NCBI GenBank assembly: GCA_947165485.1
Contig: CAMVAP010000005.1
Span: 27,607 to 91,606 of the forward strand
Source: an uncultured Prevotellaceae bacterium
GTDB taxonomy: Bacteria > Bacteroidota > Bacteroidia > Bacteroidales > Muribaculaceae
Reading direction: 5' to 3'
DNA: 64,000 nucleotides
The notes beneath the pieces were generated by a model. That model had not been told where the DNA came from, did no database searches, and was given only the letters and a program-made list of their open reading frames with translations. This document shows positions 27,461 to 37,307 of the stretch, one piece after another (within the stretch, counting starts at the first letter, position 1; the number at the start of each line of letters is the position of its first letter). The position numbers and the translations under genes were made by a program.

Positions 27461-28471
27461 TTATTTCTTAAAACCATTACGGTTTAATCGCTTGATAATC
27501 GCCACTTGTGACAGGAGATCCATTATCCTTGTTACAAGGACATGACCCCAGTATGGCAAGTTCAAAAAAGACCAAGCAATAATCTTAGTCGCTATCGAAC
27601 GCTTGTCAGCTCTCATGGGCGCTTCAGACCATTGCGTCATGGAATGATAATGAATAAACACATCACGTAGCGGATGTAATGAATTCTCAATCCAGGGACG
27701 GTTAAAAAAGCCCTCAGTGAAATGGATAACGGCAGGGGAGCTCTTGGCATCATCCACTTCTTGCTGGCTATAGAATGGAGAATTATGCCTAGCCAGCAGC
27801 GAGAAGGAGTGGGAAAAATAAGAAGTAGTCGCATTAAACTTGGGATGAACCACTAGTTTATGATGATTGCACACCCCGTTAATGATACCTTGATCATGGT
27901 GCACGACCTTGCCATCATGGTCAAGCAGGAAGTCAAGACATTGCTGCGTAACATTATTCTCACGCCATGCCTCAAGATTCATCAACAATACACCTGAATT
28001 AAGGTATTCATCTGATGGAGCCATACCAACTACGGTTTTGGTGTATTCGCTGTATAAAGTATCACGAACACCTGCTACCCACCGCTCATTAAACCGAACC
28101 TGATAAAAATCCCTTACCGAATCATGAACCACAACATCACAATCAAGATACAATACCCGATCTACATCTTCACTAATTATTATCGGCAAAAAGAGGCGAC
28201 CATAAGCAGTAATGGCAATCGTTGACGGCACATCTATTCCCAAGTCATCTTTGAGGGAGTGTATGTCATACACTTTGAGCTCACCTCGGCCATCAGGCAC
28301 ATGTTGACTCAATTTCTCGATTGTGGCCTCGTCAATACCATTGGATAACAAATGAACTGTTGTGAAGTCCTGCCAATGATTGGTATCAAACAGCGATACA
28401 ATCACTACAGCGACAAACTCAGCATAATTCTGGTCGCTCGCTAATGCAACATGAAGATGATTGTTATCCAT
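27461..28471 (-). CDS. Family 8 glycosyltransferase
   Basis: A GT8 (GT-A fold, retaining) glycosyltransferase of about 336 residues. The opening HLHVALASDQNYAEFVAVVI, TAYGRLFLPIIISEDVDRVL and the DxD motif in YLDCDVVVHDS (near residue 105) are typical, and VVHHDQGIINGVC and FNATTSYFSH complete the active-site region. The start is set at the second methionine (28471), just beyond the licD stop; the frame could start at 28498, overlapping licD by 17 bases. It probably transfers galactose or glucose in repeat-unit assembly (inference). Confidence 0.87.
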   Translation of the reverse strand: MDNNHLHVALASDQNYAEFVAVVIVSLFDTNHWQDFTTVHLLSNGIDEATIEKLSQHVPDGRGELKVYDIHSLKDDLGIDVPSTIAITAYGRLFLPIIISEDVDRVLYLDCDVVVHDSVRDFYQVRFNERWVAGVRDTLYSEYTKTVVGMAPSDEYLNSGVLLMNLEAWRENNVTQQCLDFLLDHDGKVVHHDQGIINGVCNHHKLVVHPKFNATTSYFSHSFSLLARHNSPFYSQQEVDDAKSSPAVIHFTEGFFNRPWIENSLHPLRDVFIHYHSMTQWSEAPMRADKRSIATKIIAWSFLNLPYWGHVLVTRIMDLLSQVAIIKRLNRNGFKK

Positions 28472-28481
28472 AATTCTACAA

Positions 28482-29279
28482 TTATAACCAATATGCATGT
28501 ATATTGTGTCGTCCTATACGTCGCTCCACAGGCGGTAACTGCATGTAGTCGCCATAAAGACTTTCTAAAAACTGGTGAGTATCAGCAACACAATAGAAAG
28601 ATAAGCCCTCAAACTGAATGAGTTTATATTGTTCATACACTAAACGGGGCAGCACTGCCATCAATCTGTCAAAGAAAAACATGCCGGCCACAGGTGAATT
28701 GTCAAATGAGTTATCCAGAAACAAATTGTCTATCTTTGTAATCGTACGCTGGCGAGAATCAATCAATAAGTGACGATATTGATATTTCAAAAAATGAATA
28801 ATCTTATCTTTTCCATTAGTTTTCACCTTATACTCTCGTGTAGCCCAGCGCAAGTCACGATTTGTCAACAATATTGCCTTGTCAAGAATAGAATCTCTCT
28901 TGGACTTATCCTCGGGGAATCCATCCACTGGGAACACATCTATATATACGCCATTTCGAGCAGCACTTTCTATAAACAACGTCCTGTTATCAAACACTTT
29001 AACAAAGCTAAACCAATAGGTATCATCATCATGGTAACTTTGAACTGAGTAGTGAGGATTGAATCCTGGATATGACACACGGAATTTCTCATAATCAGGA
29101 CGCGGCATCATGATATCAATATCATCATCCCATGGAATGAACCCTTGGTGACGAACAGCACCAAGCAATGTGCCTCAACTGAGCGAATACCTCAAGCCTT
29201 GCTCTACACAGAACTCATGAACTAACTTAAGAATGTTCACTTGGATCTCACGCAATTCTTCTTTACCGACTTCTCTCAT
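28482..29279 (-). pseudogene. LicD family phosphocholine-type transferase broken by an in-frame TGA
   Basis: Reading from the ATG at 29279 (preceded by AAAGGAAT) gives REVGKEELREIQVNILKLV and RYSLS, the normal N-terminus of a LicD protein. TGA at 29177-29175 interrupts codon 35. Reading then resumes in the same frame with GTLLGAVRHQGFIPWDDDID and continues for ~230 residues to a normal stop at 28482. In intact relatives the interrupted codon is glycine (SGGTLLG), so one base change GGA to TGA explains it. LicD proteins transfer phosphocholine or other phospho-groups to glycans; the catalytic DDDID is intact. Either the gene is a recent pseudogene, it is read through, or the base is an assembly error. 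Restart at a TTG (29168) would lose the first 37 residues. Confidence 0.85.
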
Positions 29280-29286
29280 TATTCCT

Positions 29287-30492
29287 TTAATTGAGGCCTA
29301 CCAATTTATAAATCTTTTCCACCTCAGCCTCATTGCCATAGTCATGAGTACTGAGATAGTCAATGATCTTCATCTGTTTTTCTTTATCTCGTGCAAGGTC
29401 AACAATCGCACGAGCCACGCTCCCGTTATCCATGCCACAGATCACGCCATCCACTCCATCCATCACCTGGCTCCCGCTCGTAGGATAACGTGTAATCACG
29501 ACTGGCTTACAAAGGATCTGAGCCTCACGCACGGAGATACTCTTACCTTCATAACGACTGGGTTGGACATATATATCACTTGCCTTGATATAGGGATAGG
29601 GGTTCTCCTTTTTGCCCAGTATAGTAATGTGATCTTCAACTCCAAATTTTCGCATATTATCAACTATACTTTCACTGTTACCATAGCCAATAATAAACCA
29701 TTGAAAATCTTTGTATCCCATGTCAATCATTAATCTTGCCATCTCGGGGATATTCTCAAAGTTCTTTTGATAGGTATATCGTCCTATTGAGAGAAGCTTT
29801 AGTCCGCATGAAGGCATCTCGCTATTGACATCCAACAAACATGATTGTTTTCTTATCAACTCAGGTGAGAGAATATTTTCAATCACAATTATCTTATCTT
29901 TCAGTAGCGGAAAGGCCTTGAGAAATGAAACAGTTATATCTGGAGAAATCGAAGCAATATAATCATTCGCAGCCCATCTCGGCATCAGCCGATCATAATC
30001 TAGATTCATAATACCAAAGTCAGTATGAATCCACTCAATTCGTTTTTTAGCGAGCACCTTGTCTTGAACTATATGTGGAGGATCAAGAAAACTTATAGCT
30101 AAGTCATATTCTCCTAAATAATGTAATGATGGCAATAATCCTATTACACTATCCATAACATAATGAGTAGCGCTGGCATCACTGGTAATACCCTTTTTCT
30201 TTTTATATTTTTTATAAGCAAGCTTTGAGCGCAATCTAGCCACTGCTATTTGCCACTGACCTTCCTTTACTATCTGCTTCATCGGTCGCTCAATTGCATT
30301 ATAGCCCTTCTGCTCTGGCAATAGATTGATTTTCTTCGGTATCAACGGCATGAATTCTCCCGTGTGTTGATTGATGAACAAGTCAACATCCACCCGGTTG
30401 GTATCCAGAGCGTTTAACAGGCCAAGCAATGCCCGCTCGGCCCCACCCAGCTCCATATAATGCATATTGATAAAAATCCGTGGCTTTTTCAT
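29287..30492 (-). CDS. Family 4 (GT-B fold) glycosyltransferase
   Basis: A 401-residue GT-B glycosyltransferase. The N-terminal acceptor domain begins IFINMHYMELGGAERALLGL. The C-terminal nucleotide-sugar domain has LLSIGRYTYQKNFENIPEM (near 235) and the EX7E region YVQPSRYEGKSISVREAQI (near 310). Family 4 enzymes add sugars with retention. It is followed after seven bases by licD and preceded by the epimerase gene 64 bases away. Confidence 0.89.
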   Translation of the reverse strand: MKKPRIFINMHYMELGGAERALLGLLNALDTNRVDVDLFINQHTGEFMPLIPKKINLLPEQKGYNAIERPMKQIVKEGQWQIAVARLRSKLAYKKYKKKKGITSDASATHYVMDSVIGLLPSLHYLGEYDLAISFLDPPHIVQDKVLAKKRIEWIHTDFGIMNLDYDRLMPRWAANDYIASISPDITVSFLKAFPLLKDKIIVIENILSPELIRKQSCLLDVNSEMPSCGLKLLSIGRYTYQKNFENIPEMARLMIDMGYKDFQWFIIGYGNSESIVDNMRKFGVEDHITILGKKENPYPYIKASDIYVQPSRYEGKSISVREAQILCKPVVITRYPTSGSQVMDGVDGVICGMDNGSVARAIVDLARDKEKQMKIIDYLSTHDYGNEAEVEKIYKLVGLN

Positions 30493-30556
30493 TTTAAGTG
30501 ATTGATTAATATGACTTCATGACAAGCCAATTCTTATGCCAATGATTATTATAAAT

Positions 30557-31603
30557 TCAACTCATATAATAGTCTCTAAACCATGCCACATAGCGGCTGA
30601 CTCCTTCATTGATATTCACACGTGGGACGAAGCCAAAGTCGCGTTTCATGTCCTCCATGTCACTAAAGGTCTCCAGCACGTCTCCTGGCTGCAACGGCAA
30701 GTACTCCTTATTCGCCTCACGGCCAAATGCCGCTTCAAACGCCTTGATGTAATCGATCAACTCAATAGAATGGGTGTTGCCTATGTTATAAATGGCAAAT
30801 GGGGCTGACGAAGTTGCGCCATCAGCTTTGACTTGATCCCACAAGGGATTGGATTGAGGAGGACGATTAACCACCAGAAGGATACCCTCCACCACATCAT
30901 CGATGTAGGTGAAGTCACGGCGCATCTTGCCACGGTTATAAACCTTCAATGGCTTGTTAGAACTGATGGCATCAGCAAACAGATACGGAGACATGTCGGG
31001 GCGTCCCCATGGGCCATAAACGGTAAACAGCCTCAATCCAGTGCATGAAATACCGAACAGGTGTGAATAAGCATGAGCCATCACCTCATCAGCAATCTTA
31101 GTCGCGGCATACAGGCTCACTGGATGTGAAACGCCATCATGTGGCGAATTGGGCATCTTGGCATTCAAGCCATAAACGCTGCTGGAACTTGCAAACACCA
31201 GATGTTTCACGGGATGGTGCCGTATTGCCTCCAACACGTGAAGGAATCCTACCACATTGCTTTGCACGTAGGCGTCGGGGTGTTCCAGCGAGTAACGGGC
31301 ATCGGCTTGAGCAGCCAGATGGATGACGACCTCAGGTTTAAAGCGCTTAAATGTCTCCAGCATCCATGTTTTGTCAAGCAAATCTCCCTTCAGGAACGTC
31401 AGAGAGGGGTATTTATCGCTTTGTGACTCAGCGATTTTATCGTTAACATTAAAACCCAGTTCACTCAACCGGTCTAGCTTCAAACGAGGACTATAGTAGT
31501 CATTCAGATTGTCGAGTATGATTACCTCATGACACTGGCCTGCAAGTGAGCGAGCCACATGCATACCAATAAACCCAGCACCTCCAGTGACTATTACTTT
31601 CAT
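30557..31603 (-). CDS. UDP-glucuronate 4-epimerase-type NAD-dependent epimerase
   Basis: A 348-residue short-chain epimerase. The NAD motif GGAGFIG is at residues 7-13; the catalytic tyrosine and lysine are in SLYAATK (near 170), with the serine in ASSSSVYG. The loop NDYYSPRLKLDRL and TVYGPWGRPDMSPYLFADAI are diagnostic of the CapI/GAE group, which converts UDP-glucuronate to UDP-galacturonate. Ugd, which makes UDP-glucuronate, is encoded two genes upstream, so the locus should supply UDP-GalA to its glycosyltransferases. Full length and intact. Confidence 0.87.
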   Translation of the reverse strand: MKVIVTGGAGFIGMHVARSLAGQCHEVIILDNLNDYYSPRLKLDRLSELGFNVNDKIAESQSDKYPSLTFLKGDLLDKTWMLETFKRFKPEVVIHLAAQADARYSLEHPDAYVQSNVVGFLHVLEAIRHHPVKHLVFASSSSVYGLNAKMPNSPHDGVSHPVSLYAATKIADEVMAHAYSHLFGISCTGLRLFTVYGPWGRPDMSPYLFADAISSNKPLKVYNRGKMRRDFTYIDDVVEGILLVVNRPPQSNPLWDQVKADGATSSAPFAIYNIGNTHSIELIDYIKAFEAAFGREANKEYLPLQPGDVLETFSDMEDMKRDFGFVPRVNINEGVSRYVAWFRDYYMS

Positions 31604-31646
31604 TCTAGGTAAAATGAGACTGAAAAGATATGTTAACCTTTATATT

Positions 31647-32720
31647 TTAGATCAAGCGCTTTTTTATTATCCATTTTAAGGACTTAACAAACCTATCTAA
31701 TAAATATGGGACTTTATATATCAATATACTTCGTTTTTCAATCGCTTCAAAATAAAGCCTTGGTATAAATTTCGTGGGGACCAAGTCCAAGGTATATAAA
31801 TTCGAAATGCAATCTGTTGTTTCTTCACAACACATGATCAATTTCATATAATTGTACCTTTCCCTATAATACCTGTTTGTTGAATCTATCGATACAAATG
31901 AATTTAATGACCCAACAATTGAATGATAGAATCTTTTATACACATACCGCAACATCCGCACGTCATCTAATGACCAATGTGAATACAATTTTAAGAATTC
32001 ATTTTTTACAGTATTGTGGATCTCATAGCGATTAGGAATAAAAAATGAACGAGTATTCCCCTTATCATAGACTTTGTAATGATATAATATCCTTGAAGAC
32101 AACGATAGGCTATTTAGAAACTGATATGCCCGCACATTAAAAACCTCATCTTGCTGAATCAGCAAATGTGGAAATTTAACTTCATTTTTCATTAAAAAAG
32201 AGCGGGAATAAACCTTGTTCCACACAAAACCATTCTGGTTCTTTAATCCAAGCAGGTGATCCACGTAGATGCTTTTTATCTCATCATTGCTTTGACACTT
32301 TATTGGCTCAAATACAGATGTCACCAATGATTTATATTTCACATCATAGCTATCGTAACTGAATATCAGCATCTCAGGGAATCCATTGGAAGAAAGTTCC
32401 TCATAACATTCTTGCAATAGCGTCTTCTCAATACTGTCATCAATGTCAAAGAATACTATATATTTACCCTTTGACTCATCTATTCCCTTATTGCGCGCCG
32501 GACCAGACCCCGCATTTGATTGATGGAAAACCCTTATCAATTCATTTTCTGAGGCCAATTGATCACACATCACATCCGAGCCGTCGGTCGAGCCGTCGTC
32601 AACCAATATCACCTCATAATCCTCAAATGTCTGATTGAGGACATATTTAATGCCCGAATCGATAAACCGTGAAACGTTATAAATCGGGATAATTATCGAG
32701 AAATAAGGATGCTCAGTCAC
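31647..32720 (-). CDS. Family 2 glycosyltransferase
   Basis: A 357-residue GT-A inverting transferase. The start FSIIIPIYNVSRFIDSG and nucleotide-binding LVDDGSTDGSD (near 40) are classical, and the metal-binding DxD is in IVFFDIDDSIE (near 95). The C-terminal half is basic and AT-rich in codon use, unlike the GC-rich flanking chromosome, which fits a horizontally acquired section. It overlaps the acyltransferase gene's end by eight bases. Confidence 0.88.
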   Translation of the reverse strand: MTEHPYFSIIIPIYNVSRFIDSGIKYVLNQTFEDYEVILVDDGSTDGSDVMCDQLASENELIRVFHQSNAGSGPARNKGIDESKGKYIVFFDIDDSIEKTLLQECYEELSSNGFPEMLIFSYDSYDVKYKSLVTSVFEPIKCQSNDEIKSIYVDHLLGLKNQNGFVWNKVYSRSFLMKNEVKFPHLLIQQDEVFNVRAYQFLNSLSLSSRILYHYKVYDKGNTRSFFIPNRYEIHNTVKNEFLKLYSHWSLDDVRMLRYVYKRFYHSIVGSLNSFVSIDSTNRYYRERYNYMKLIMCCEETTDCISNLYTLDLVPTKFIPRLYFEAIEKRSILIYKVPYLLDRFVKSLKWIIKKRLI

Positions 32721-33456
32721 TTAGATTATGATTTGCCAATACCTTTAGAGTGATTTCCTGAACAACACGACTATCTGATGGAATAGTTTTTCCTACTACC
32801 GTGGTTTTATATCCGATGATCGAGCCATCACCAATTTGAGAACCTTTCAAGATAGAAACTCCCTCTCCAATCCAGCAGTCATCTCCAATAATTGTCGGTG
32901 CTGATTTTGGCTTTGTTTCCTCATAGCCAAAATAAGGATAATACTTTTCAGCAATCTTACGCCTGTCATCCTTGCCCATAATACTATGAGTATTCGTATC
33001 CCAGATATTCACCCAATATGAAATCTGATTATATGAACCGATGGAAACACTCTCATCACAACGTATCTCACTACCATTATTAATGTTAGTATAATTCCCA
33101 ATTGTAAGATTGCCTCCAAAACGTATCCAGATCTTTTTACATGAAATCCTAGAATGATGGCCAACACTTACTTTTCCATCATTAATGATCAATAAAAGAC
33201 GATCATGAGAATTCATTCCTTGAATAAGACTGAACTCATCAATTTTTAGGCATCCCTTTTCAACATATATTTCAGCGTTCCTTATGTTCACATTTGGGCC
33301 AATTGTGACCTCTGCTCCTGGACTGACAATAATTTTACTATTGGATATCTTCACATTTGGGCCAACGATCACTGTCGCACCAGGAAAAACCCAAAAAAAT
33401 GTTTGCTTAAAAATATATTTAAACAAAAATTTTTTATCTAATCGTAGTATTTCCAT
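32713..33456 (-). CDS. Left-handed beta-helix acyltransferase (WbbJ/CysE type)
   Basis: A 247-residue protein with many hexapeptide repeats (patterns such as ATVIVGPNVKISNSKI and VTIGPNVNIRNAEIYVEKG). The catalytic-loop region is NIWDTNTHSIMGKDDRRK (near 145), with the typical histidine, followed by IIGDDCWIGEGVSIL. It should O- or N-acetylate a sugar of the repeat unit. The DNA is markedly AT-rich compared with the core chromosome. It is coupled to the GT2 gene downstream by an 8-base overlap and lies 37 bases after ugd. Confidence 0.85.
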   Translation of the reverse strand: MEILRLDKKFLFKYIFKQTFFWVFPGATVIVGPNVKISNSKIIVSPGAEVTIGPNVNIRNAEIYVEKGCLKIDEFSLIQGMNSHDRLLLIINDGKVSVGHHSRISCKKIWIRFGGNLTIGNYTNINNGSEIRCDESVSIGSYNQISYWVNIWDTNTHSIMGKDDRRKIAEKYYPYFGYEETKPKSAPTIIGDDCWIGEGVSILKGSQIGDGSIIGYKTTVVGKTIPSDSRVVQEITLKVLANHNLSD

Positions 33457-33493
33457 TTTGGTTCAATATCTTCATCCTAAAAGCCCTATCATT

Positions 33494-34732
33494 TCAGTCT
33501 CGCATGAACAAGTCCCTGCTGTATACCTTATCCGCCACATCTGCCAGTGAGGCATCATTGCGGTTGGCCACAATCACCTGGCTCTGGGCTTTGAACTGGG
33601 CAAGATCATTCACCACCTTGCTGCCAAAGAAGGTCGTTCCATCCTCCAGTGTGGGCTCATAGACAATGACCTCGGCTCCCTTAGCCTTGATACGCTTCAT
33701 CACGCCCTGTATGCTGGACTGGCGGAAGTTGTCACTCCCCGATTTCATGGTCAGGCGATACACACCGATCACACAACGGCGCTCATCGCTGCTGGAGTAG
33801 CCTCCGCGCTGCGAGTAGTCATAATATCCCGCCTTGCGCAGGATGCGGTCGGCAATGAAGTCCTTGCGCGTGCGGTTGCTCTCAACGATGGCCTCGATTA
33901 GGTTCTCTGGCACATCGGCATAGTTAGCCAGCAACTGCTTGGTGTCCTTGGGCAGGCAGTATCCGCCGTAGCCAAAGGACGGGTTATTGTAATGCGAGCC
34001 GATGCGCGGGTCAAGGCACACACCCTCGATGATCGAGCGAGAGTCAAGGCCTTTCATCTCAGCATAGGTATCCAGCTCGTTGAAGTAGCTAACGCGCAAC
34101 GCCAGATAGGTGTTGGCGAACAGTTTCACCGCCTCGGCCTCGGTCAAGCCCATGAACAACGTGTCGATATCCTGTTTGATGGCACCCTGCTGGAGCAGCT
34201 CGGCAAACTGGTGAGCCGCCTTGTCAAGCCGTTCGTCTCCCTCTGGGCGACCAACGATGATGCGGCTCGGATACAGGTTGTCATACAAAGCCTTGGTCTC
34301 CCGAAGGAATTCCGGGGCAAACAGAATGTTGCGCGAGCCCGTCTGCTCCGAGACACGCTGGGTGAACCCAACGGGTATGGTTGACTTGATCACCATCACA
34401 GCCTGGGGATTCACCCTGATCACCTCTTGGATCACGCCCTCGACCAGCGATGTGTCAAAGTAGTTCGTCACTGGGTCATAGTTGGTGGGCGTGGCAATCA
34501 CCACAAATCGCGCATCGCGGTAGGCCATCCCGGCATCAAGCGTGGCCGTGAGATTCAACTCCTTCTCGGCCAGATACTTCTCTATATATTCGTCCTGGAT
34601 GGGAGAGATACGTTGGTTGATCTTCTCCACCTTATCGGGGAGTACATCCACCGCAACGACCTCATTGTGCTGCGCCAGCAACGTCGCGACACTCAATCCC
34701 ACATATCCAGTTCCAACAACAGCTATCTTCAT
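33494..34732 (-). CDS. ugd: UDP-glucose 6-dehydrogenase
   Basis: A 412-residue nucleotide-sugar dehydrogenase oxidising UDP-glucose to UDP-glucuronate with two NAD+. The Rossmann motif is [10 protein letters not shown] (residues 5-14), the substrate-contact LAPEFLRE-like segment reads [15 protein letters not shown] (near 140), and the catalytic cysteine is in [15 protein letters not shown] (near 255). The C-terminal NAD/UDP domain has [19 protein letters not shown]. Length is right for the short Ugd class. The gene is more GC-rich than its neighbours in the locus, suggesting an older resident gene within a mosaic cluster (inference). Confidence 0.93.
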   Translation of the reverse strand: MKIAVVGTGYVGLSVATLLAQHNEVVAVDVLPDKVEKINQRISPIQDEYIEKYLAEKELNLTATLDAGMAYRDARFVVIATPTNYDPVTNYFDTSLVEGVIQEVIRVNPQAVMVIKSTIPVGFTQRVSEQTGSRNILFAPEFLRETKALYDNLYPSRIIVGRPEGDERLDKAAHQFAELLQQGAIKQDIDTLFMGLTEAEAVKLFANTYLALRVSYFNELDTYAEMKGLDSRSIIEGVCLDPRIGSHYNNPSFGYGGYCLPKDTKQLLANYADVPENLIEAIVESNRTRKDFIADRILRKAGYYDYSQRGGYSSSDERRCVIGVYRLTMKSGSDNFRQSSIQGVMKRIKAKGAEVIVYEPTLEDGTTFFGSKVVNDLAQFKAQSQVIVANRNDASLADVADKVYSRDLFMRD

Positions 34733-34753
34733 CTTAAATAAAGCTATTTACGA

Positions 34754-35668
34754 TTATCTTTTTATCTCAAACTCCTGCAGCAATCTGCCATAATATGTCA
34801 GTTCACCATCTTCTGTTTTAGTTTCATATTTGAAACGCCATGTCAATGACAGGAATGTATTATCGTGAATCATTTGCTGAAAAACACTTTCATCACATTT
34901 ATCATTGAAGAGGTATCTACTGCTATGGAGATCTATATTATTCAATGGCACCTCATCGATAATTCTTTTTATATCACTATTATTTCTATACGCCAGTTGG
35001 AAAACATTATCTAATAACAGATAATCAATCGGTCTGTTATAAGTTTTCCAATAATCGATCAAAAAACAATAAGCAAACTCAAAGAGATAGAAGCCTTGAT
35101 TTGATGCGAGGCAGCCAACCGTCCATTTTTGATTGATCAGATCCTCATTCGTGAACTTTGGCGTAAAAAAGCCAATATCATGAAAGCAAACTTCCTTCAA
35201 TACATACAATGCAGCGTCTATCCATATTCCTCCATACTTCCATAGCAAGTAACATCTAACTATATCCGAAAAATGAGTATTGGATATAATACCCTTATCA
35301 TGTTTAATTATTATGTGATTCGGCAGCGAAACATAATCACTCAGGTTTTCATTCGTTATAAGTACAACACTGTGGTTGCCTTTGTTTCTTAAGAGCGAAT
35401 CATAACACCTTTTTATTACCTCTGGCATTTTTGCCTCTCCTTGAAGCCAACAAACCCATATATTGCAGTCCCGAGGCAGTGTTCCTAATTCATGTTGCGT
35501 GTTTACACGCAATTCATCCATTCTCTCTTTAGAAACCCTTTCAAGAAATGAAAGAATCCCTTCAGACCTCTTTCGAGACTTGAATAATCTTGGGCCTATA
35601 GCAACCTCCCACATGGCTCGAATGCCAAAATGCCATGCAATATAAAAAATTTCTTTATACCACCTCAT
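34754..35668 (-). CDS. Capsular polysaccharide synthesis-type glycosyltransferase
   Basis: A 304-residue protein of the capsular polysaccharide synthesis family (related to GT32). NIWVCWLQGEAKMPEVIKRC begins the domain near residue 70, LITNENLSDYVSLP follows, and the conserved acidic motif is in LLWKYGGIWIDAALYV (near 145), where the usual DxD reads WIDA, as in many family members. The first ~50 residues are basic and may associate with the membrane. AT-rich. It lies 21 bases upstream of ugd. Confidence 0.82.
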   Translation of the reverse strand: MRWYKEIFYIAWHFGIRAMWEVAIGPRLFKSRKRSEGILSFLERVSKERMDELRVNTQHELGTLPRDCNIWVCWLQGEAKMPEVIKRCYDSLLRNKGNHSVVLITNENLSDYVSLPNHIIIKHDKGIISNTHFSDIVRCYLLWKYGGIWIDAALYVLKEVCFHDIGFFTPKFTNEDLINQKWTVGCLASNQGFYLFEFAYCFLIDYWKTYNRPIDYLLLDNVFQLAYRNNSDIKRIIDEVPLNNIDLHSSRYLFNDKCDESVFQQMIHDNTFLSLTWRFKYETKTEDGELTYYGRLLQEFEIKR

Positions 35669-35728
35669 TGCTATTAGATTCTAGGGCGATTTTTATTCTT
35701 TTTGATTCACCTAAACAGCTGCATTTGG

Positions 35729-36703
35729 CTAACAATCAAGAAGATTTCTCAAATGAAACTTTACCCTCCAGCGGAATGATTGGAACGGGAAAATCATTCT
35801 CTGCCACTGATTCATCAAATTATTTTCATACTTAATACGTAATATCGTTTGCTTTGCCTCTTCAATGCGCTGTTGTATGTATTTAGAATACTTCTTTTGC
35901 GTGTATTCATCTAAGGCTTTCCAAGCAGGAATGCAACGCTCTTTAAACCCAATAATCTTTTCAGGCGTACTAAATACATTGCTCATATATCCTCCAGAAC
36001 CAGTTCGATAGCATCCAGTATAGTCGGGTATGTAATAGCCTTTCCCTTGAAAGAGACAAGATAGCAACAAGGGTTGATCTCCAAATGGGAATTTCCCGTA
36101 CAGCGTTGATCTTAATTGATCATGCAATTCGAGACAACTTTTCCTGTAGCAGAATGTTGACGTATGGAAAGTCCACCTTGCATAATAATATTCTTCTTTC
36201 ATGTAATCATCCAGCGTCAATTCTCCATATGGTATTTTGCTTTCAGCACTTGGGATAGTCCAATTGCGAGGTCGCCCTTCCTTAGTAACTGTATGCACCT
36301 TACAAAAAACGATGGAGCACTCTGGATGTGTTTCAAGTATATCCACCTGTTTCTGCAACTTGTTTGGATCGGTCCAATAGTCGTCACCCTCGCACAGGGC
36401 GATGTATTTGGAATCTGGGTGCATTGATGCAACGATGATACGGTCAAGTGACCCATCGTGTTTGCTATACTGATTCTCTTTCTCGTAGATGGGCTTGATG
36501 ATATCAGGGTATTTTTCAGCGTATTCGCGAATGATGGCTGCTGAGCCGTCGGTTGAGGCATCATCGTGGATAATGGCCTCAAAGGGAAAGGTCGTCTGCT
36601 GCATCACAAAACCGTCGAGGCATTGACGCAGGAACGGCTCATGATTATAAACCAAACAACGAATTGACACCAAAGGAGCACCTTGCTGTGTATTCTTATC
36701 CAT
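35729..36703 (-). CDS. Family 2 glycosyltransferase
   Basis: A 324-residue GT-A glycosyltransferase: LVSIRCLVYNHEPFLRQCLD at the start, AIIHDDASTDGSAAII (near 40) for nucleotide binding, and ALCEGDDYWTDPNKLQKQVD (near 100) containing the acidic metal-binding residues. The C-terminal region LKIRYENNLMNQWQR-like helices is basic. It is the first gene downstream of the GxxExxY cassette; the ~150 bases between them contain part of the cassette repeat. Confidence 0.88.
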   Translation of the reverse strand: MDKNTQQGAPLVSIRCLVYNHEPFLRQCLDGFVMQQTTFPFEAIIHDDASTDGSAAIIREYAEKYPDIIKPIYEKENQYSKHDGSLDRIIVASMHPDSKYIALCEGDDYWTDPNKLQKQVDILETHPECSIVFCKVHTVTKEGRPRNWTIPSAESKIPYGELTLDDYMKEEYYYARWTFHTSTFCYRKSCLELHDQLRSTLYGKFPFGDQPLLLSCLFQGKGYYIPDYTGCYRTGSGGYMSNVFSTPEKIIGFKERCIPAWKALDEYTQKKYSKYIQQRIEEAKQTILRIKYENNLMNQWQRMIFPFQSFRWRVKFHLRNLLDC

Positions 36704-36730
36704 ATCCTATTCTATCGACTTTCTTTACTT

Positions 36731-36764
36731 AAACGGCTAATTTTACGAATTATACTAATTTTAG
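36731..36764. repeat. Partial copy of the GxxExxY-flanking repeat
   Basis: The sequence beginning AACGGCTAATT and continuing with ACTAATTTTAG resembles the left part of the repeat copies at 36786 and 37308 but lacks their right-hand half. Confidence 0.6.
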
Positions 36765-36785
36765 CATCCGCAACGCCCTTTTTAA

Positions 36786-36871
36786 AACGGCTAATTCAAC
36801 CAATTTGGCTAAATATTTAATTCGCTAAATTCATAAAATTCGCCGTTAAAAATATTTATTCGCCGTTTGAT
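36786..36871. repeat. Direct repeat, copy A, at the 3' end of the GxxExxY gene
   Basis: An AT-rich 86-base element starting AACGGCTAATT and ending ATTCGCCGTTTGAT. It shares an exact 22-base stretch (36850-36871), a 17-base and a 14-base stretch with copy B (37308-37392). The left end and the AATTCGCCGTT near 36838 form an imperfect inverted repeat. The last codons and stop of the GxxExxY gene (36856) lie inside this copy. Confidence 0.88.
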
Positions 36872-37281
36872 TTATCATTTTCGGTTGAACGGGAAGTGAA
36901 TTTACGGGAGGCTGGGATGCGTTTATATTCGAGCGAAGTTTTTCCAAAATTGATCAACAGGCCCAACTGCATACCTGCTGCTTTAAGGTAGTTATAGACC
37001 TGCGCATAGTGCTCATCGACAAAATCAGAGACCGACTTGAGTTCTACAATTATTCTATTATAGCAGACAAAATCCACCCTGAATTCTTTTGACAGCTTTT
37101 GCCCCTTATAAGTCACTGTAAAGACCTTCTCCCGTTCAAATGGTATGTTGCGCAACCGCAGCTCTACAGCCAACGCTTCTTGATAGACGTGCTCGGTAAA
37201 GCCGCAGCCCAACTGCCGGTGAACCTCGAGAGCAGCCCCAATGATGTCATAAGACTCTTGCGGGAAAAGCAAATCACTCAT
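36856..37281 (-). CDS. GxxExxY protein, PD-(D/E)XK nuclease-like
   Basis: A 141-residue protein with the family signature GCGFTEHVYQEAL (residues 25-37). It keeps an apparently intact PD-(D/E)XK-type catalytic set: Asp70 in EFRVDFVCYN, Glu80 and Lys82 in IIVELKSV. Family members are small and widespread; their function is not established, though the fold suggests a nuclease. It has no role in sugar metabolism, yet sits between a flippase and a glycosyltransferase gene, bracketed by two near-identical ~85-base direct repeats. The C-terminal residues KSNGE are encoded by the repeat itself. A mobile cassette is the best explanation (inference). Confidence 0.85.
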   Translation of the reverse strand: MSDLLFPQESYDIIGAALEVHRQLGCGFTEHVYQEALAVELRLRNIPFEREKVFTVTYKGQKLSKEFRVDFVCYNRIIVELKSVSDFVDEHYAQVYNYLKAAGMQLGLLINFGKTSLEYKRIPASRKFTSRSTENDKSNGE

Positions 37282-37307
37282 TTTTCAAAAGCTAACACTC
37301 TTATTGT

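Noticed and set aside
29168..29168. LicD as a normal shorter gene starting at a TTG
   Set aside because: The 34 codons upstream of the TGA clearly encode the conserved LicD N-terminus in the same frame, so a nonsense mutation is the better reading.
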